A stretch of DNA of 64,000 bases, taken from contig NZ_AEUD01000001.1 in assembly GCF_000192435.1 (NCBI RefSeq), forward strand, positions 124,001 to 188,000. The letters are read 5' to 3'. Source of the stretch: Gordonia neofelifaecis NRRL B-59395. GTDB lineage: Bacteria > Actinomycetota > Actinomycetes > Mycobacteriales > Mycobacteriaceae. The notes beneath the pieces were generated by a model. It was not told where the DNA came from, ran no database searches, and saw nothing but the letters and a program-made list of their open reading frames with translations. The first letter of the stretch is position 1; every line of letters starts with the position of its first letter. The position numbers and the translations under genes were made by a program. This document shows, in pieces, positions 15,701 through 25,991 of this stretch.

Positions 15701-16729
15701 ATGCTGATTCTGAACGACGTCGCGGTTCGCTACGGGCGGTTCGAGGCGCTGCGCGGTGTCGACTGGTCTGTCGGCACCGGGCAGTCGACCGTCACCGCGC
15801 TGCTCGGTCCGTCGGGATGCGGCAAGTCGACGCTGCTGCGCGCCATCGCCGGGTTCGAGCCACTCGCGGCGGGCACGGTCTCGTGGGACGGGGAGGACCT
15901 GTCCGGACGACCGCCGCACCGGCGCGACTTCGGCGTGGTCTTTCAGGACGGGCAGTTGTTCCCGGGCCGGACGGTGGCCCAGAACATCGCGTACGGGCTG
16001 GCCCGTCGGGGAGTGCGCGGCGCGGCGGCTGCCGAGCGCGTCGCGACAATGCTCGACCTGGTCCAGCTCGGCGGATTCGAGGATCGTCCGGTCGGCGCTC
16101 TCTCCGGCGGTCAGGCGCAGCGCGTGGCGCTGGCTCGGGCCCTGGCGCCCGAGCCTCGGCTGCTGTTGCTCGACGAGCCGCTGGCCGCGATCGATTCACA
16201 GTTGCGCGAATCTCTGGCCGAGTCGATCGGAACGATCGTCCGGGCGGCAGGGACGCCGACGGTCCTGGTCACCCACGACCACCGCGAGGCCGCGCTGATG
16301 GCCGACACGGTCTCGGTGATGCGCGCCGGGCGCATCGTCCAGACCGATTCGGCGGAGCGGCTCTGGCGGCGGCCGGCGGACGAGGAGACCGCGAGATTCC
16401 TCGGGGCGCGCGCCGTTGTCGCAGGGGTCGTGCGTTCCGGTGTGCTCATCACCGAACTCGGCGAAACGGACCTGCGGGGTCGGGTGGGCTTCGACGACCT
16501 GGCCGACGGGGACTGCACCGTCGCCCTCCGGCCCGAGGCCGTGATCGTGGAGCCGGACCCGGCGTCGCCCGCGGTCGTCGAGCATGCGGCGGCGCTCGTC
16601 GCAGGCCGGCGGGCTCGCGTGCGCGTCGGAGGCGACGTCTTCGAGGGAGTGAGCTCGGTGCCGATCAGTGTCGGCGACCACGTGCGACTGGGGCTGGCGC
16701 CGGGAGCCCTGGCAGTGGTGGGTCGATGA
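15701..16729 (+). CDS. thiQ: Thiamine-type ABC transporter ATP-binding protein
   Basis: 342 residues. All ABC motifs are present: Walker A GPSGCGKSTLL (residues ~42-52), Q-loop VFQDGQLFPG, signature LSGGQAQRVALARAL, Walker B LLLLDEPLAAID, and H-loop VLVTHDHREA. A C-terminal ~110-residue extension (VALRPEAVIVEPDPASPAV and following) looks like a TOBE-type regulatory domain, so it is longer than E. coli ThiQ. It powers import with ThiP. Its last bases overlap the start of mutT2 (ATGA). Confidence 0.85.
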   Translation: MLILNDVAVRYGRFEALRGVDWSVGTGQSTVTALLGPSGCGKSTLLRAIAGFEPLAAGTVSWDGEDLSGRPPHRRDFGVVFQDGQLFPGRTVAQNIAYGLARRGVRGAAAAERVATMLDLVQLGGFEDRPVGALSGGQAQRVALARALAPEPRLLLLDEPLAAIDSQLRESLAESIGTIVRAAGTPTVLVTHDHREAALMADTVSVMRAGRIVQTDSAERLWRRPADEETARFLGARAVVAGVVRSGVLITELGETDLRGRVGFDDLADGDCTVALRPEAVIVEPDPASPAVVEHAAALVAGRRARVRVGGDVFEGVSSVPISVGDHVRLGLAPGALAVVGR

Positions 16730-17148
16730 CCGACGAGGTGCTGGTGGTCGCCGGAGCGGTGCTCGACGGCGGTCGACTGCTGCTCGCGCAGCGCGATCGG
16801 CCTGCCGAACTCGCGGGTCTGTGGGAGTTGCCCGGCGGGAAGGTGGAACCGGGTGAGTCGCCCGCGCAGGCACTCGTCCGCGAATTGTGTGAGGAACTCG
16901 ACGTTTCGGTTTCTGTGGGGGATTCGCTCGCGGGTGTGGTCCGGCCGAAACCGGGTCTGACGCTCGTCGCGATGCGGGCCACGATCGTCTCCGGAACGGT
17001 CCGCGCGGTGGAGCATCGTGCTCTCCGATGGGTCGATGCGGACGGTCTCAGCGAGCTGATACAGACGGGCTCAATGGTGCCGAACGACCTTGCGTGGGCA
17101 CGCGAGTTGATGGGAGAACTGCAGGTCAGGCGGCACGGGCTTTCTTGA
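16726..17148 (+). CDS. mutT2: Nudix nucleotide pyrophosphatase, MutT2-like
   Basis: 140 residues. The Nudix box is complete: GGKVEPGESPAQALV followed by RELCEEL (residues ~34-55). The flanking AELAGLWELPGGKVE and the C-terminal HRALRWVDADGL agree with mycobacterial MutT2, which hydrolyses 5-methyl-dCTP, dCTP or oxidised nucleotides. Position before typA matches M. tuberculosis Rv1160-Rv1165. The start overlaps the thiQ stop by four bases, so it may be translated from the transporter transcript. The 3' end overlaps a minus-strand small gene by 23 bases. Confidence 0.8.
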   Translation: MTDEVLVVAGAVLDGGRLLLAQRDRPAELAGLWELPGGKVEPGESPAQALVRELCEELDVSVSVGDSLAGVVRPKPGLTLVAMRATIVSGTVRAVEHRALRWVDADGLSELIQTGSMVPNDLAWARELMGELQVRRHGLS

Positions 17149-17302
17149 GGGCCTTATTCGCGGCCTTCTTCGACAGCTGATCGGCGTCGACTTTCTTCAT
17201 CCGGTGGATGACGACGGGGCATCGCAGGCAACGGGTCGACTTCTTGCAGCACTTCTTCTTCGGCTTCAGCTGCGCGACCTTCGCCGGATTGGTCTTTCCC
17301 AT
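17126..17302 (-). CDS. Small basic Cys-containing protein (58 aa)
   Basis: A 58-residue frame starting MGKTNPAKVAQLKPKKKCC and continuing KKSTRCLRCPVVIHRM, with a Lys/Ala-rich tail. Four Cys (CC, C-x2-C) inside a very basic context suggest a small zinc- or nucleic-acid-binding protein. Similar short proteins are widespread in actinobacteria, from memory, with no assigned function. The codon pattern is coding-like and the ATG is followed by an uninterrupted frame, but no good ribosome site is visible, so translation may be leaderless. It is convergent with, and overlaps, mutT2. Confidence 0.6.
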   Translation of the reverse strand: MGKTNPAKVAQLKPKKKCCKKSTRCLRCPVVIHRMKKVDADQLSKKAANKALKKARAA

Positions 17303-17485
17303 GAGGAGAACTTTAGCGCAGCCTAACCATATGCGCGCAAGCTCTCGTCGCCACTGAGCGGGAGGTTGCCGTACCCTTAACGGGTTGATCTGGACCGGCC
17401 GAATCCGGCTGTCGTCCGCAGATCGAGTGACCGGCTCCGCATGGCCGCCGGGTACCGCACGAGAACAGATACGAAAGAGACCTTA

Positions 17486-19393
17486 GTGAGCGCAGTCACC
17501 AACTTCCGCAACGTCGCGATCGTGGCGCACGTCGACCACGGCAAGACCACCCTGGTCGACGCGATGCTGCGTCAGTCCGGAGTGTTCGGAGAGCGCGCCG
17601 AACTGGTGGACCGCGTCATGGACTCCGGCGACCTCGAGCGCGAGAAGGGCATCACCATTCTCGCCAAGAACACCGCCGTTCATCGTCGTCAGCCCGACGG
17701 CAGCGAGTACGTCATCAACGTCATCGACACCCCCGGCCACGCCGACTTCGGCGGTGAGGTGGAGCGTGCGCTGTCGATGGTCGACGGCGTGGTGCTGCTC
17801 GTCGACGCGTCCGAGGGCCCGCTGCCGCAGACTCGCTTCGTGCTCCGCAAGGCGCTCGCCGCGTCGCTGCCGGTGATCCTGGTCGTCAACAAGACCGACC
17901 GTCCCGACGCGCGCATCAGCGAGATCGTCAGCGAGTCGCAGGACCTTCTCCTCGACCTCGCCTCCGACCTCGACGACGAGGCCGCCGAGGCCGCCGAACT
18001 GGCGCTGGACCTGCCGGTGCTGTTCGCATCGGGCCGCGCGGGTGTGGCGAGCACCGACATGCCGGAGAACGGCACCGTGCCCGCCGGCGACAACCTCGAT
18101 CCGCTCTTCGACGTCCTGATCAACAACGTCCCCGCGCCGAAGGGCGACCAGGACGCACCGCTGCAGGCGCACGTCACCAACCTCGACGCCTCGCCGTTCC
18201 TCGGTCGTCTCGGCCTGGTCCGCATCCACAACGGCACCCTCCGAAAGGGGCAGCAGGTCGCCTGGATGCGTGAGGTCGACGGCGAGCAGGTCGTCGAGCG
18301 CGCCAAGATCACCGAGCTGCTGGTCACCCTCGGCGTCGACCGCGCCCCGGCCGAAGAGGCCGTCGCCGGCGACATCGTCGCCGTCGCGGGCATGTCGGAG
18401 ATCATGATCGGCGACACCCTCGCCGACGCCGAGAACCCGGTCGCACTGCCGCGCATCACCGTCGACGAGCCCGCCATCTCGGCGATCGTCGGCACCAACA
18501 CCTCGCCGCTCGCCGGCCGTGTCAAGGGCCACAAGCTGACCGCCCGCATGGTCAAGGACCGCCTCGACTCGGAGCTGATCGGCAACGTCTCGCTGCGCGT
18601 GCAGGACATCGGCCGCCCCGACGCCTGGGAGGTCCAGGGCCGCGGTGAGCTGGCGCTCGCGATCCTCGTCGAGCAGATGCGCCGTGAGGGCTTCGAGCTG
18701 ACCGTCGGCAAGCCGCAGGTGGTCACGCGCAAGGTGGACGGCAAGACCTACGAGCCGTTCGAGCACCTCACCATCGACGTCCCCGAGGAGTACCTCGGCG
18801 CCGTGACGCAGCTGCTCGCCGCGCGCAAGGGCCGCATGGACCAGATGAACAACCACGGCAGCGGCTGGGTCCGCATGGAGTTCGTCGTGCCGTCGCGCGG
18901 CCTGATCGGCTTCCGCACCGACTTCATGACCGAGACCCGCGGCACCGGCATCGCCAACGCCGTCTTCCACGAGTACGCGCCGTGGGCCGGCGAGATCCGC
19001 GCCCGGCACACCGGCTCGCTGGTCTCCGACCGCGCGGGCAGCGTGACCCCGTTCGCGATGATCCAGCTCGCCGATCGCGGCACCTTCTTCGTCGATCCCG
19101 GCGACGACACCTACGAGGGCCACGTGGTGGGCATCAACCCGCGTCTCGAGGATCTCGACATCAACGTCACCCGCGAGAAGAAGCTGACCAACATGCGCCA
19201 GTCGTCGGCCGACGTCATGGAGACGCTCGCCAAGCCGATGCAGCTGGACCTCGAGGGCGCGATGGAGTTCTGCGCGGCCGACGAGTGCGTCGAGGTGACC
19301 CCCGAGGTGTGCCGTGTGCGTAAGGTCAACCTCGATGCGTCCACTCGTGCGCGCGAGCGTTCGCGCGCCAAGGCCCGCGACGCCAACGCCTGA
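17486..19393 (+). CDS. typA: Ribosome-associated GTPase TypA/BipA
   Basis: 635 residues from GTG 17486. It is a translational GTPase with G1 [10 protein letters not shown], effector region with the GITI motif ([10 protein letters not shown]), G3 [12 protein letters not shown] and G4 NKTDRPDA. Domains II, III and V and the TypA-specific C-terminal domain follow ([28 protein letters not shown]-like segment, [15 protein letters not shown]). It binds ribosomes and aids 50S assembly and stress or low-temperature growth. Neighbours mutT2 and lpqW match the M. tuberculosis Rv1160-Rv1166 order. The start is supported by AAAGAGA upstream and the family N-terminus. Confidence 0.95.
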   Translation: MSAVTNFRNVAIVAHVDHGKTTLVDAMLRQSGVFGERAELVDRVMDSGDLEREKGITILAKNTAVHRRQPDGSEYVINVIDTPGHADFGGEVERALSMVDGVVLLVDASEGPLPQTRFVLRKALAASLPVILVVNKTDRPDARISEIVSESQDLLLDLASDLDDEAAEAAELALDLPVLFASGRAGVASTDMPENGTVPAGDNLDPLFDVLINNVPAPKGDQDAPLQAHVTNLDASPFLGRLGLVRIHNGTLRKGQQVAWMREVDGEQVVERAKITELLVTLGVDRAPAEEAVAGDIVAVAGMSEIMIGDTLADAENPVALPRITVDEPAISAIVGTNTSPLAGRVKGHKLTARMVKDRLDSELIGNVSLRVQDIGRPDAWEVQGRGELALAILVEQMRREGFELTVGKPQVVTRKVDGKTYEPFEHLTIDVPEEYLGAVTQLLAARKGRMDQMNNHGSGWVRMEFVVPSRGLIGFRTDFMTETRGTGIANAVFHEYAPWAGEIRARHTGSLVSDRAGSVTPFAMIQLADRGTFFVDPGDDTYEGHVVGINPRLEDLDINVTREKKLTNMRQSSADVMETLAKPMQLDLEGAMEFCAADECVEVTPEVCRVRKVNLDASTRARERSRAKARDANA

Positions 19394-19448
19394 CGGGCGA
19401 GGCCCGAGTGGACTGAAGCCGGACCGCCGACCGGAGGAGTAAGAGGGA

Positions 19449-21362
19449 GTGCGGATGAGGACCGTGCGGGCGCGTATCACCGCGATCGCCGTGGTGGGAG
19501 TGGTCGGCCTGTCGGCCACGGCGTGCATGGCCGATCCGCCCCCACCGGTGCGCGAGACGTTGCCGACGCACACGCCGAACGAGTACCCGGACGAGCGCAC
19601 GGTCACCGTCGCCACCGACACCATCGGCGCCGGATTCAATCCGCACCTCGGCTCGGATCAGGGGACCGTCACGACGGCTATCGCCGCCATGACCCTCCCC
19701 AGTCCGTTCGCCCCGGTGAACACTCCCGACGGCGTGCAGTGGCGGATGAACGACGCGCTCCTCGTCTCGGCGGAGGTCACGTCGTACGACCCGTTCACGG
19801 TCGAGTACAAGATCGTGAACGACGCGCAGTGGTCCGACGGCCTGCCGGTGACCGGCGACGACTTCCACTATCTGTGGGAGCAGATGTCGCGGCAGCCGAA
19901 CGTGATCGGTCCGGCGGGCTACCGTGCGATCTCCGACGTCCAGACCTCCGGTGGCGGCAAGGTCGTGACGGTGACGTTCAACAATGCGTATCCGGCGTGG
20001 CGGGAGCTGTTCGATAACCTGCTGCCCAGCCACACGCTGCGGTCGGACCCGACGGGATTCCAGGTCGGGATGGACAAGGGCAAGCCGGTCACGGCCGGCC
20101 CGTTCTCGATCTACTCCATCGACCGCGCCCGTGACGAGGTCCGGCTGATCCGCAACGATCGGTACTGGCGCAAGCCGCCGGAGGTGGATCAGGTGGTGCT
20201 CCGCAAGGCGGGTACACCCCAGCAGATGGCGCAGACCATCCGCAACGGTGACTCCACGCTCGCCGCCCTGCCGACCGGGGCCTCGTCTGCGGCCGAGCTG
20301 GGGGCGATTCCGGGGGTGGTGAGCAGCCGTCTGCCGACCACCCGTGCACTCGCGGTCAACGTGAACGCGCGGTCGGAGACGATGCGGTCGCAGCAGGTCC
20401 GCAAGGCCGTTCTCGGCATGCTCGACGGCAGGTTGATCACCGCCGCCGCCGCGGGCGAGACCGTCGTGACACCGTTCGCGAACACCGTCTACGCGCCGTC
20501 GGATCCCGGCTACACGCCCGTCGACCGGGCACGACCGTCGGAGGACGCGGTGCTCGCGATGCTCGCCTCGGCCGGCTACCGGCCGGGAGTCCCGACCCCG
20601 CGGCCGGCCCCTGCGGCACCGTCGGCGTCGGCATCCGACACCCCCACGCCGACGACTCCGGCAGCGCCCGCGCCCGCGGACGTGCCCGGGCTGCCCTACG
20701 GCGTCGCCCCGATCCAGTCGAACGGCAACGACCTCGTGGTCCGCATCGGTGCGACGAACACCGACCAGCGCACCATGTCGGCCGCTGAGACCATGGCGGA
20801 CCAACTCCGTTCCCGCGGGGTGCGCGCCAGCGTGGTCGGCATGTCGAACACCGAGCTGTACGGTCAGGCCCTCACCTCCGGACGCGTCGACCTGGTGGTC
20901 GGCTGGACCGGCGTCGGCGGCAGTCCTGCCACCGAACTCGCCTCCCAGGTGGCCTGTCAGGCTCCGCCCAAGGGCACCGAGGCCGGCGCGCACACGGTCG
21001 AGCCGGAACGGGACAAGGCGTCCGACGAGACGGTGCTGCCGACGTCGCCCTCCGGTGCGGCGACGACCACCGCGTCGGAGAAGCCGGAGGCGAACGTCTC
21101 CGCGGACGACAGCTACACCGGCAACATCTCGGGTCTGTGCGATCCGGCGCTGATCGCCCTCTCCGACTCGGCGATGAGCTCCGAGGACCCGACCGCGGAT
21201 CTGCAGCAGGCCGAGGGGCTGCTGGCCGACCAGGCGGTGTACCTGCCGATCTTCCAGGACACGATGTTCTCCGCCGTCACCGACCGGATCGTCGGGGTGT
21301 CGCTGGACGGACCGATGCAGCTGGGCGTGTTCGGCGGGGCCGATCGCTGGGTGCTCCAGTGA
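19449..21362 (+). CDS. lpqW: LpqW-like lipoprotein (family 5 solute-binding fold)
   Basis: 637 residues. The signal peptide ends LSATAC, a lipobox-like site at Cys 26 or so. The body is an extracellular solute-binding protein family 5 fold (TIGAGFNPHLGSDQG, QWSDGLPVTGDDFHYLWEQM, AGPFSIYSIDRARDEVRLIRN). In M. tuberculosis LpqW has this fold but acts in control of phosphatidylinositol-mannoside flux toward lipoarabinomannan rather than import. An Ala/Pro/Ser linker lies near residues 383-415 and a second low-complexity patch near 535-560. Start GTG 19449 follows GGAGGAG; ATG 19455 is an alternative. The stop overlaps mshB by four bases. Confidence 0.85.
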   Translation: MRMRTVRARITAIAVVGVVGLSATACMADPPPPVRETLPTHTPNEYPDERTVTVATDTIGAGFNPHLGSDQGTVTTAIAAMTLPSPFAPVNTPDGVQWRMNDALLVSAEVTSYDPFTVEYKIVNDAQWSDGLPVTGDDFHYLWEQMSRQPNVIGPAGYRAISDVQTSGGGKVVTVTFNNAYPAWRELFDNLLPSHTLRSDPTGFQVGMDKGKPVTAGPFSIYSIDRARDEVRLIRNDRYWRKPPEVDQVVLRKAGTPQQMAQTIRNGDSTLAALPTGASSAAELGAIPGVVSSRLPTTRALAVNVNARSETMRSQQVRKAVLGMLDGRLITAAAAGETVVTPFANTVYAPSDPGYTPVDRARPSEDAVLAMLASAGYRPGVPTPRPAPAAPSASASDTPTPTTPAAPAPADVPGLPYGVAPIQSNGNDLVVRIGATNTDQRTMSAAETMADQLRSRGVRASVVGMSNTELYGQALTSGRVDLVVGWTGVGGSPATELASQVACQAPPKGTEAGAHTVEPERDKASDETVLPTSPSGAATTTASEKPEANVSADDSYTGNISGLCDPALIALSDSAMSSEDPTADLQQAEGLLADQAVYLPIFQDTMFSAVTDRIVGVSLDGPMQLGVFGGADRWVLQ

Positions 21363-22222
21363 CCGCGCGGATGGTGCTGCTGCACGCCCATCCCGACGAC
21401 GAGACGATCATGACCGGCGGCGTCATCGCCGAATACCTCTCGCGCGGTGTCGACGTCCGGGTCATCACCTTCACGCTCGGCGAGGAGGGGGAGGTGATCG
21501 GCTCGCAGTGGGCGCAACTGGTGGCCGACGGCGGTGCGGACCAGCTCGGCGGCTTCCGCATCGGCGAGCTTCGCGCCGCGCTCGCCGAGCTGACCCCGCC
21601 CGGTGTCGTCGCTCCGACGCCCCGCTTCCTCGGCGGCGCGGGCCGCTGGCGGGACTCCGGCATGGCCGGAACGCCGTCGGCGGAGAATCCGCGTTCGCTC
21701 TTCCAGGCCCCCGCGGCCGAGCTGACCGCGGCACTGGCCGCCGAACTCGTCGAGTTCGCGCCGCAGGTGGTCGTCACCTACGACGCGGCGGGCACGTACG
21801 GGCATCCCGACCACAAGCGCGTGCATGAGATCTCGATGGCGGCGATCCCGGTCGCCGAGGAGCGGCTGGGGCGCGCGTTCAAGGTCTACGAGTCGGTGAC
21901 CCAGGAGTCGGAGCTCGTGCGCGGGCTCGGCCGCGTCTCCGAAGTGCCTGCCGGCTGGCGGATGCCGGAACCCGGCGAGCAGCCCAGCTACCCGGACGAG
22001 CAGGTGACCGCGGCGATCGACGTCAGCGGCGTGCTGGACCGCAAGGTCCGTGCGCTCGCCGCCCACGCCACCCAGGTGACCGTCGCCCCGTCGCGCACCG
22101 AGTACGCGCTGAGCAACGACATCGTCGCGCCGGTGATGCCGACCGAGCACTTCATCCGGGTCGACGCGGGGCGCGTCGAGGGCGGCTACGAGACGGATCT
22201 GTTCGAGGGAGTGCAGCTGTGA
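21359..22222 (+). CDS. mshB: Mycothiol biosynthesis deacetylase MshB
   Basis: 287 residues. It is a zinc N-acetyl-GlcN-Ins deacetylase of the PIG-L family, the second step toward mycothiol. Zinc and catalytic residues are seen in LHAHPDDETIMTGG (residues ~8-21) and in YGHPDHKRVHEI (near 145), and the MshB-type insertion (SLFQAPAAEL) is present. It begins with GTG overlapping the lpqW stop (GTGA), and its own stop overlaps the next membrane-protein gene, so lpqW, mshB and that gene form a tight operon, as in Rv1166-Rv1171. Confidence 0.9.
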   Translation: MTARMVLLHAHPDDETIMTGGVIAEYLSRGVDVRVITFTLGEEGEVIGSQWAQLVADGGADQLGGFRIGELRAALAELTPPGVVAPTPRFLGGAGRWRDSGMAGTPSAENPRSLFQAPAAELTAALAAELVEFAPQVVVTYDAAGTYGHPDHKRVHEISMAAIPVAEERLGRAFKVYESVTQESELVRGLGRVSEVPAGWRMPEPGEQPSYPDEQVTAAIDVSGVLDRKVRALAAHATQVTVAPSRTEYALSNDIVAPVMPTEHFIRVDAGRVEGGYETDLFEGVQL

Positions 22223-22578
22223 GCATCGGTGATCGCGTGGAACTCGGTGTGCTGACCGTCAGCGGTTTTCTGCTCGGCATCCTCACCGCGGCATTCCTGC
22301 TGGTTCGCATCGGCTCGTTCCCGTTCCCGATCACCGCGCTGATCGCCGGCGTGGTCAACGTCCTGATCCTCAAGATCGCCGAGACGTACACCAAGAGCGC
22401 CTGGCAGTACGCGCCGCTGATCGCGTGGACCTTCGTCACCGCGATGGCGATGCTGCCGGTGTTCGGCAACGGCTCGTTGATCGGTGACTGGCGTCTTCTG
22501 CTGCTGCTGGCCTGCGGTTTGGCCCTCCCCGCGTTCTATGCGTCGACCGCCCGGATCCGGAACCTGACGCAGTCCTGA
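22219..22578 (+). CDS. Small four-helix membrane protein (Rv1171-like)
   Basis: 119 residues with about four hydrophobic helices: LTVSGFLLGILTAAFLLV, FPITALIAGVVNVLILKI, YAPLIAWTFVTAMAMLPV and LLLLLACGLALPAFYA. No catalytic motif is visible. Position directly after mshB with a four-base overlap and before fbiC matches M. tuberculosis Rv1171. Function unknown. Confidence 0.7.
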   Translation: MSIGDRVELGVLTVSGFLLGILTAAFLLVRIGSFPFPITALIAGVVNVLILKIAETYTKSAWQYAPLIAWTFVTAMAMLPVFGNGSLIGDWRLLLLLACGLALPAFYASTARIRNLTQS

Positions 22579-22630
22579 CGACGGCTGTCGTCCCGCTGGA
22601 TGACCGCCGCGACCGCCCGCGGAATGCGAC

Positions 22631-25216
22631 GTGGTTAACATCGGAGAAGTGACCACATCTTCCAGCGGTGCCACGGGCGCGGGACAGGCGCCGTCGGCGT
22701 CGGCCATGCGCCGCGCGTTGCGCCGCGTACGTGACGGTTCGGTACTCAACGTCGACGAAGCCGCGGTGCTGCTGGCGGCCAGAGGCGATGATCTCGACGC
22801 GCTGTGCGATGCGGCGGGCCGGGTCCGCGATGCGGGCCTGGACGCCGACGGCCGCGGCGGGCAGATCAGTTATTCCCGCAAGGTCTTCATTCCGGTCACC
22901 CACCTGTGCCGCGATCGATGCCACTACTGCACCTTCGTCACCGTCCCCGGCAAGCTCGCCCGTGAGGGCAAGGGCGCGTTCATGGAGATCGACGAGATCC
23001 TGGACGTCGCCCGCAGGGGTGCGGAGCTCGGCTGCAAGGAGGCGCTGTTCACCCTCGGCGACCGTCCGGAGGACCGGTGGCCCGAGGCCGCCGCGTGGCT
23101 CGACGAGCGCGGGTACGACTCGACGCTCGACTACGTGCGCGCCGCCGCGATCCGCGTGCTCGAGGAGACCGGCCTGCTGCCGCACCTCAACCCCGGCGTG
23201 ATGAGCTGGGAGGAGATCAACCGTCTCAAGCCGGTGGCGCCGTCGATGGGCATGATGCTCGAGACCACCGCTCGCCGACTGTTCACCGACAAGGGGGAGT
23301 GCCACTACGGCAGCCCGGACAAGGATCCCGAGGTCCGGCTTCGGGTGCTGACCGACGCAGGTCGTCTGTCGGTGCCGTTCACCACCGGCATCCTCGTCGG
23401 GATCGGTGAGAACCTCACCGAACGGGCCGAGTCGATCTTCGCGATCCGGAAGTCGCACAAGGCATTCGGTCACATCCAGGAAGTGATCGTGCAGAACTTC
23501 CGGGCCAAGCCCGATACCGCGATGGGCAAGGTCCCGGACGCCGAGATGTCGGAGTTCATCGCGGCCGTCGCCGTCGCGCGGGTGGTGCTGGGACCGGGGA
23601 TGCGGATTCAGGCGCCGCCGAACCTGGTGTCGGCCGACGAATGCCGAGCGCTGGTGGCGGCAGGTGTCGACGACTGGGGCGGCGTCTCGCCGCTGACGCC
23701 CGATCACGTGAACCCCGAGCGACCGTGGCCGAACCTCGACACGCTCGCCGAGATCACCGCGTCCACCGGCTATCGGCTGACCGAGCGGATCGCCGCCCAG
23801 CCCAAGTACGTCAAGGCGGGCAATCCGTGGATCGATCCGCGTATCGCCCGCCATGTCGCGGCGCTGTCGGATCCGGTCACCGGGCTGGCCGCGGACGTCA
23901 CACCGTCCGGACTGCCGTGGCAGGAGCCGGACGACGACTGGGCGTCGTCGGGCCGCGTCGACCTGAACTCGGAGATCGACGTCGAGGGTCGGAACACCGA
24001 CACTCGCAGCGACATCGACAACGCCTTCGGCGACTGGGACACCATTCGTGAGCAGGTGCTGGAGCTGGGCGGGGCGGGTGCGCCGGAGCATCTCGAATCC
24101 GAGGTCGCGGCAGCCCTGCGGCGCGCGGAGAACGACCCGGCGGGACTGTCGGACGATGACTATCTCGCGCTCGCCGAAGCCGACGGGCCGGGGCTCGACG
24201 CGCTCGCGGCGCTGGCGGATTCGATCCGGGCCGACGTGGTCGGCGACGACGTCACCTACGTGGTGAACCGGAACATCAACTTCACCAACATCTGCTACAC
24301 CGGGTGCCGGTTCTGCGCGTTCGCGCAGCGCAAGGGTGACGCGGACGCGTTCACCCTGTCGACCTCCGAGGTCGCCGACCGCGCCTGGGAGGCGCACGTC
24401 GAGGGCGCCACCGAGATCTGCATGCAGGGCGGCATCGATCCGGAACTGCCCGTCGGCGGGTACGCCGATCTGGTCCGGGCGATCAAGGATCGCGTGCCGG
24501 GCATGCACGTGCACGCGTTCAGTCCGATGGAGATCGTCAACGGCGCCTCGCGCGGCGGCGAGTCGATCCGCGACTGGCTGTCGGCGCTCAAGGAAGCCGG
24601 ACTCGGTTCCATTCCCGGTACTGCCGCGGAGATCCTCGACGACGAGGTGCGCTGGGTTCTGACGAAGGGCAAGCTGCCGACCGCGTCGTGGATCGAGGTG
24701 ATCACCACCGCGCACGAGCTGGGCATTCCGTCGAGTTCGACGATGATGTACGGGCACGTCGACTCGCCGCGGCATTGGGTGGGTCACCTGAACACGTTGC
24801 GCGGCATTCAGGACCGGACCGGCGGCTTCACCGAGTTCGTGCCGCTGCCGTTCGTCCACCAGTCGTCACCGCTCTATCTTGCGGGAGCGTCACGACCGGG
24901 GCCGACGCGACGGGAGAACCGCGCAGTGCACGCGCTGGCGCGACTGATGCTGCACGGTCGGATCGACCACGTGCAGACCAGCTGGGTGAAGCTCGGCATC
25001 GACGGCACCCGGGTGATGTTGCGCGGCGGCGCCGACGACCTCGGCGGCACGCTGATGGAGGAGACCATCTCGCGGATGGCGGGCAGCCAGCACGGTTCGG
25101 CCAAGACCGTCGCCGAGCTGCACGAGATCGTCTCCGGCATCGACCGCAATCCGCGCCAGCGCACCACCGAGTACGGCCGGGTGGACGCGCCGCTCCTCGG
25201 GGTCGGACTGGCGTAG
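22631..25216 (+). CDS. fbiC: FO synthase FbiC (fused CofG-CofH radical SAM)
   Basis: 861 residues. FbiC couples tyrosine with the ribityl-diaminouracil precursor to make FO, the deazaflavin core of F420. Two radical SAM domains are seen. One contains [10 protein letters not shown] near residue 95 (CofG half, followed by [14 protein letters not shown]). The other contains [20 protein letters not shown] near 555 (CofH half, followed by [11 protein letters not shown] and [15 protein letters not shown]). Each has the CxxxCxxC cluster motif. Start GTG 22631 is used; GTG 22649 is possible but has too short a spacing to GGAG. It sits alone between mshB-linked genes and a convergent secreted protein. 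With fbiA and fbiB at 42.8-45.2 kb this window holds the main F420 genes. Confidence 0.95.
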   Translation: MVNIGEVTTSSSGATGAGQAPSASAMRRALRRVRDGSVLNVDEAAVLLAARGDDLDALCDAAGRVRDAGLDADGRGGQISYSRKVFIPVTHLCRDRCHYCTFVTVPGKLAREGKGAFMEIDEILDVARRGAELGCKEALFTLGDRPEDRWPEAAAWLDERGYDSTLDYVRAAAIRVLEETGLLPHLNPGVMSWEEINRLKPVAPSMGMMLETTARRLFTDKGECHYGSPDKDPEVRLRVLTDAGRLSVPFTTGILVGIGENLTERAESIFAIRKSHKAFGHIQEVIVQNFRAKPDTAMGKVPDAEMSEFIAAVAVARVVLGPGMRIQAPPNLVSADECRALVAAGVDDWGGVSPLTPDHVNPERPWPNLDTLAEITASTGYRLTERIAAQPKYVKAGNPWIDPRIARHVAALSDPVTGLAADVTPSGLPWQEPDDDWASSGRVDLNSEIDVEGRNTDTRSDIDNAFGDWDTIREQVLELGGAGAPEHLESEVAAALRRAENDPAGLSDDDYLALAEADGPGLDALAALADSIRADVVGDDVTYVVNRNINFTNICYTGCRFCAFAQRKGDADAFTLSTSEVADRAWEAHVEGATEICMQGGIDPELPVGGYADLVRAIKDRVPGMHVHAFSPMEIVNGASRGGESIRDWLSALKEAGLGSIPGTAAEILDDEVRWVLTKGKLPTASWIEVITTAHELGIPSSSTMMYGHVDSPRHWVGHLNTLRGIQDRTGGFTEFVPLPFVHQSSPLYLAGASRPGPTRRENRAVHALARLMLHGRIDHVQTSWVKLGIDGTRVMLRGGADDLGGTLMEETISRMAGSQHGSAKTVAELHEIVSGIDRNPRQRTTEYGRVDAPLLGVGLA

Positions 25217-25234
25217 CGCCCGTCATTCGACGAC

Positions 25235-25279
25235 AGCGGTGTTCGGCGTGACCACCAGATGGTCACACCGAACACCGCT
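25235..25279. terminator. Inverted repeat between convergent fbiC and DUF4189 gene
   Basis: 20-base arms (25235-25254 and 25260-25279) pair with one G-U-type mismatch around CCAGA. It lies between the stops at 25216 (plus) and 25295 (minus) and should act on both transcripts. Confidence 0.8.
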
Positions 25280-25294
25280 GAGCTGTCGGTCCGG

Positions 25295-25681
25295 TCAGTT
25301 CGGGCGGATCGTGCAGCCCCACACGATGGAACGACCGCCGCCTGCGGCGTTGCGCGCCCGCGCCTTGGCGCCGTTGAGTGTCGGCGCGTAGGCCCAACCC
25401 CAGCGGCGGGTGCGCGGGTTCTGGGCGGCGGCTCCGCAGTTCTTGTACATCCGCACCACCCAACGGCAGTCGCCGGCGCCGCACTTGCGGGCGGCGGCAC
25501 GCTGCGCGGAGGCGCCGTCGTGGTAGTTCACGACGACGGCGGCCCGACCGGTCCGCTGCGAGATGGCGATGGCGCCGTAGTACGGCGTCGCCGCCGCGGC
25601 CTCGGGCACGACCACCGCGGTGGTGGTCATACCGGTGGCGAGCACCGCTCCGGCGACGGCGAGTTTCAGCGGCAGCTTCAT
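25295..25681 (-). CDS. Secreted DUF4189 domain protein
   Basis: 128 residues from ATG 25681, which follows GAGGGGGACCCC. The signal peptide is KLPLKLAVAGAVLATGM, with cleavage after PEAAAA. The mature part is a DUF4189 domain: YYGAIAISQRTGRAA, ARKCGAGDCRWVVRMYKNC and GWAYAPTLNGAKARA, with Cys residues suited to disulfides. The domain is found in small exported actinobacterial proteins of unknown role. It is convergent with fbiC, at the place where M. tuberculosis has the small antigen gene Rv1174c. Confidence 0.75.
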   Translation of the reverse strand: MKLPLKLAVAGAVLATGMTTTAVVVPEAAAATPYYGAIAISQRTGRAAVVVNYHDGASAQRAAARKCGAGDCRWVVRMYKNCGAAAQNPRTRRWGWAYAPTLNGAKARARNAAGGGRSIVWGCTIRPN

Positions 25682-25806
25682 GGGGTCCCCCTCGGGAAGG
25701 GCCGACGGACGTCGGCTCGACGAATCGAACTTAGCGGACCCGACGTCCGCTGTTCGCTCCGGAGTTCCCGCTGTCATTCACGCGATGGACGCGTGACGGC
25801 GCGGCG

Positions 25807-25965
25807 CTACGCCTTGCCGAACAACTGCTTGAACAGGCCGGGCCGGTCGGGATGGCCCGGGCAGCGCTTCGATGCGGGCACGCCGCGCATCACGTCGTCG
25901 ACGTGGCGGCCGCAGCCGCGCCACGTGGTCTTTCCACAGGTCTTACAGGTGGTGCGTTGACACAT
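25807..25965 (-). CDS. Small zinc-ribbon-like protein (52 aa)
   Basis: 52 residues beginning MCQRTTCKTCGKTTWRGCG, with C-x4-C-x2-C and a later Cys plus His residues (GRHVDDVM, CPGHPDR). This suggests a small zinc-binding fold. Start ATG 25965 has AAGGAGACCACCC just upstream, a strong ribosome site. Similar 50-60-residue proteins are common in actinobacteria, from memory, with no known function. It follows the CoA-disulfide reductase-like gene by 26 bases on the same strand and is probably co-transcribed with it. Confidence 0.7.
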   Translation of the reverse strand: MCQRTTCKTCGKTTWRGCGRHVDDVMRGVPASKRCPGHPDRPGLFKQLFGKA

Positions 25966-25991
25966 GGGTGGTCTCCTTCGAGAGCGTGGGG

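Noticed and set aside
17483-19639. Long minus-strand open frame across typA
   Set aside because: Antisense shadow of a highly biased GC-rich gene; composition is Val/Asp/Gly/Arg without domain signals.
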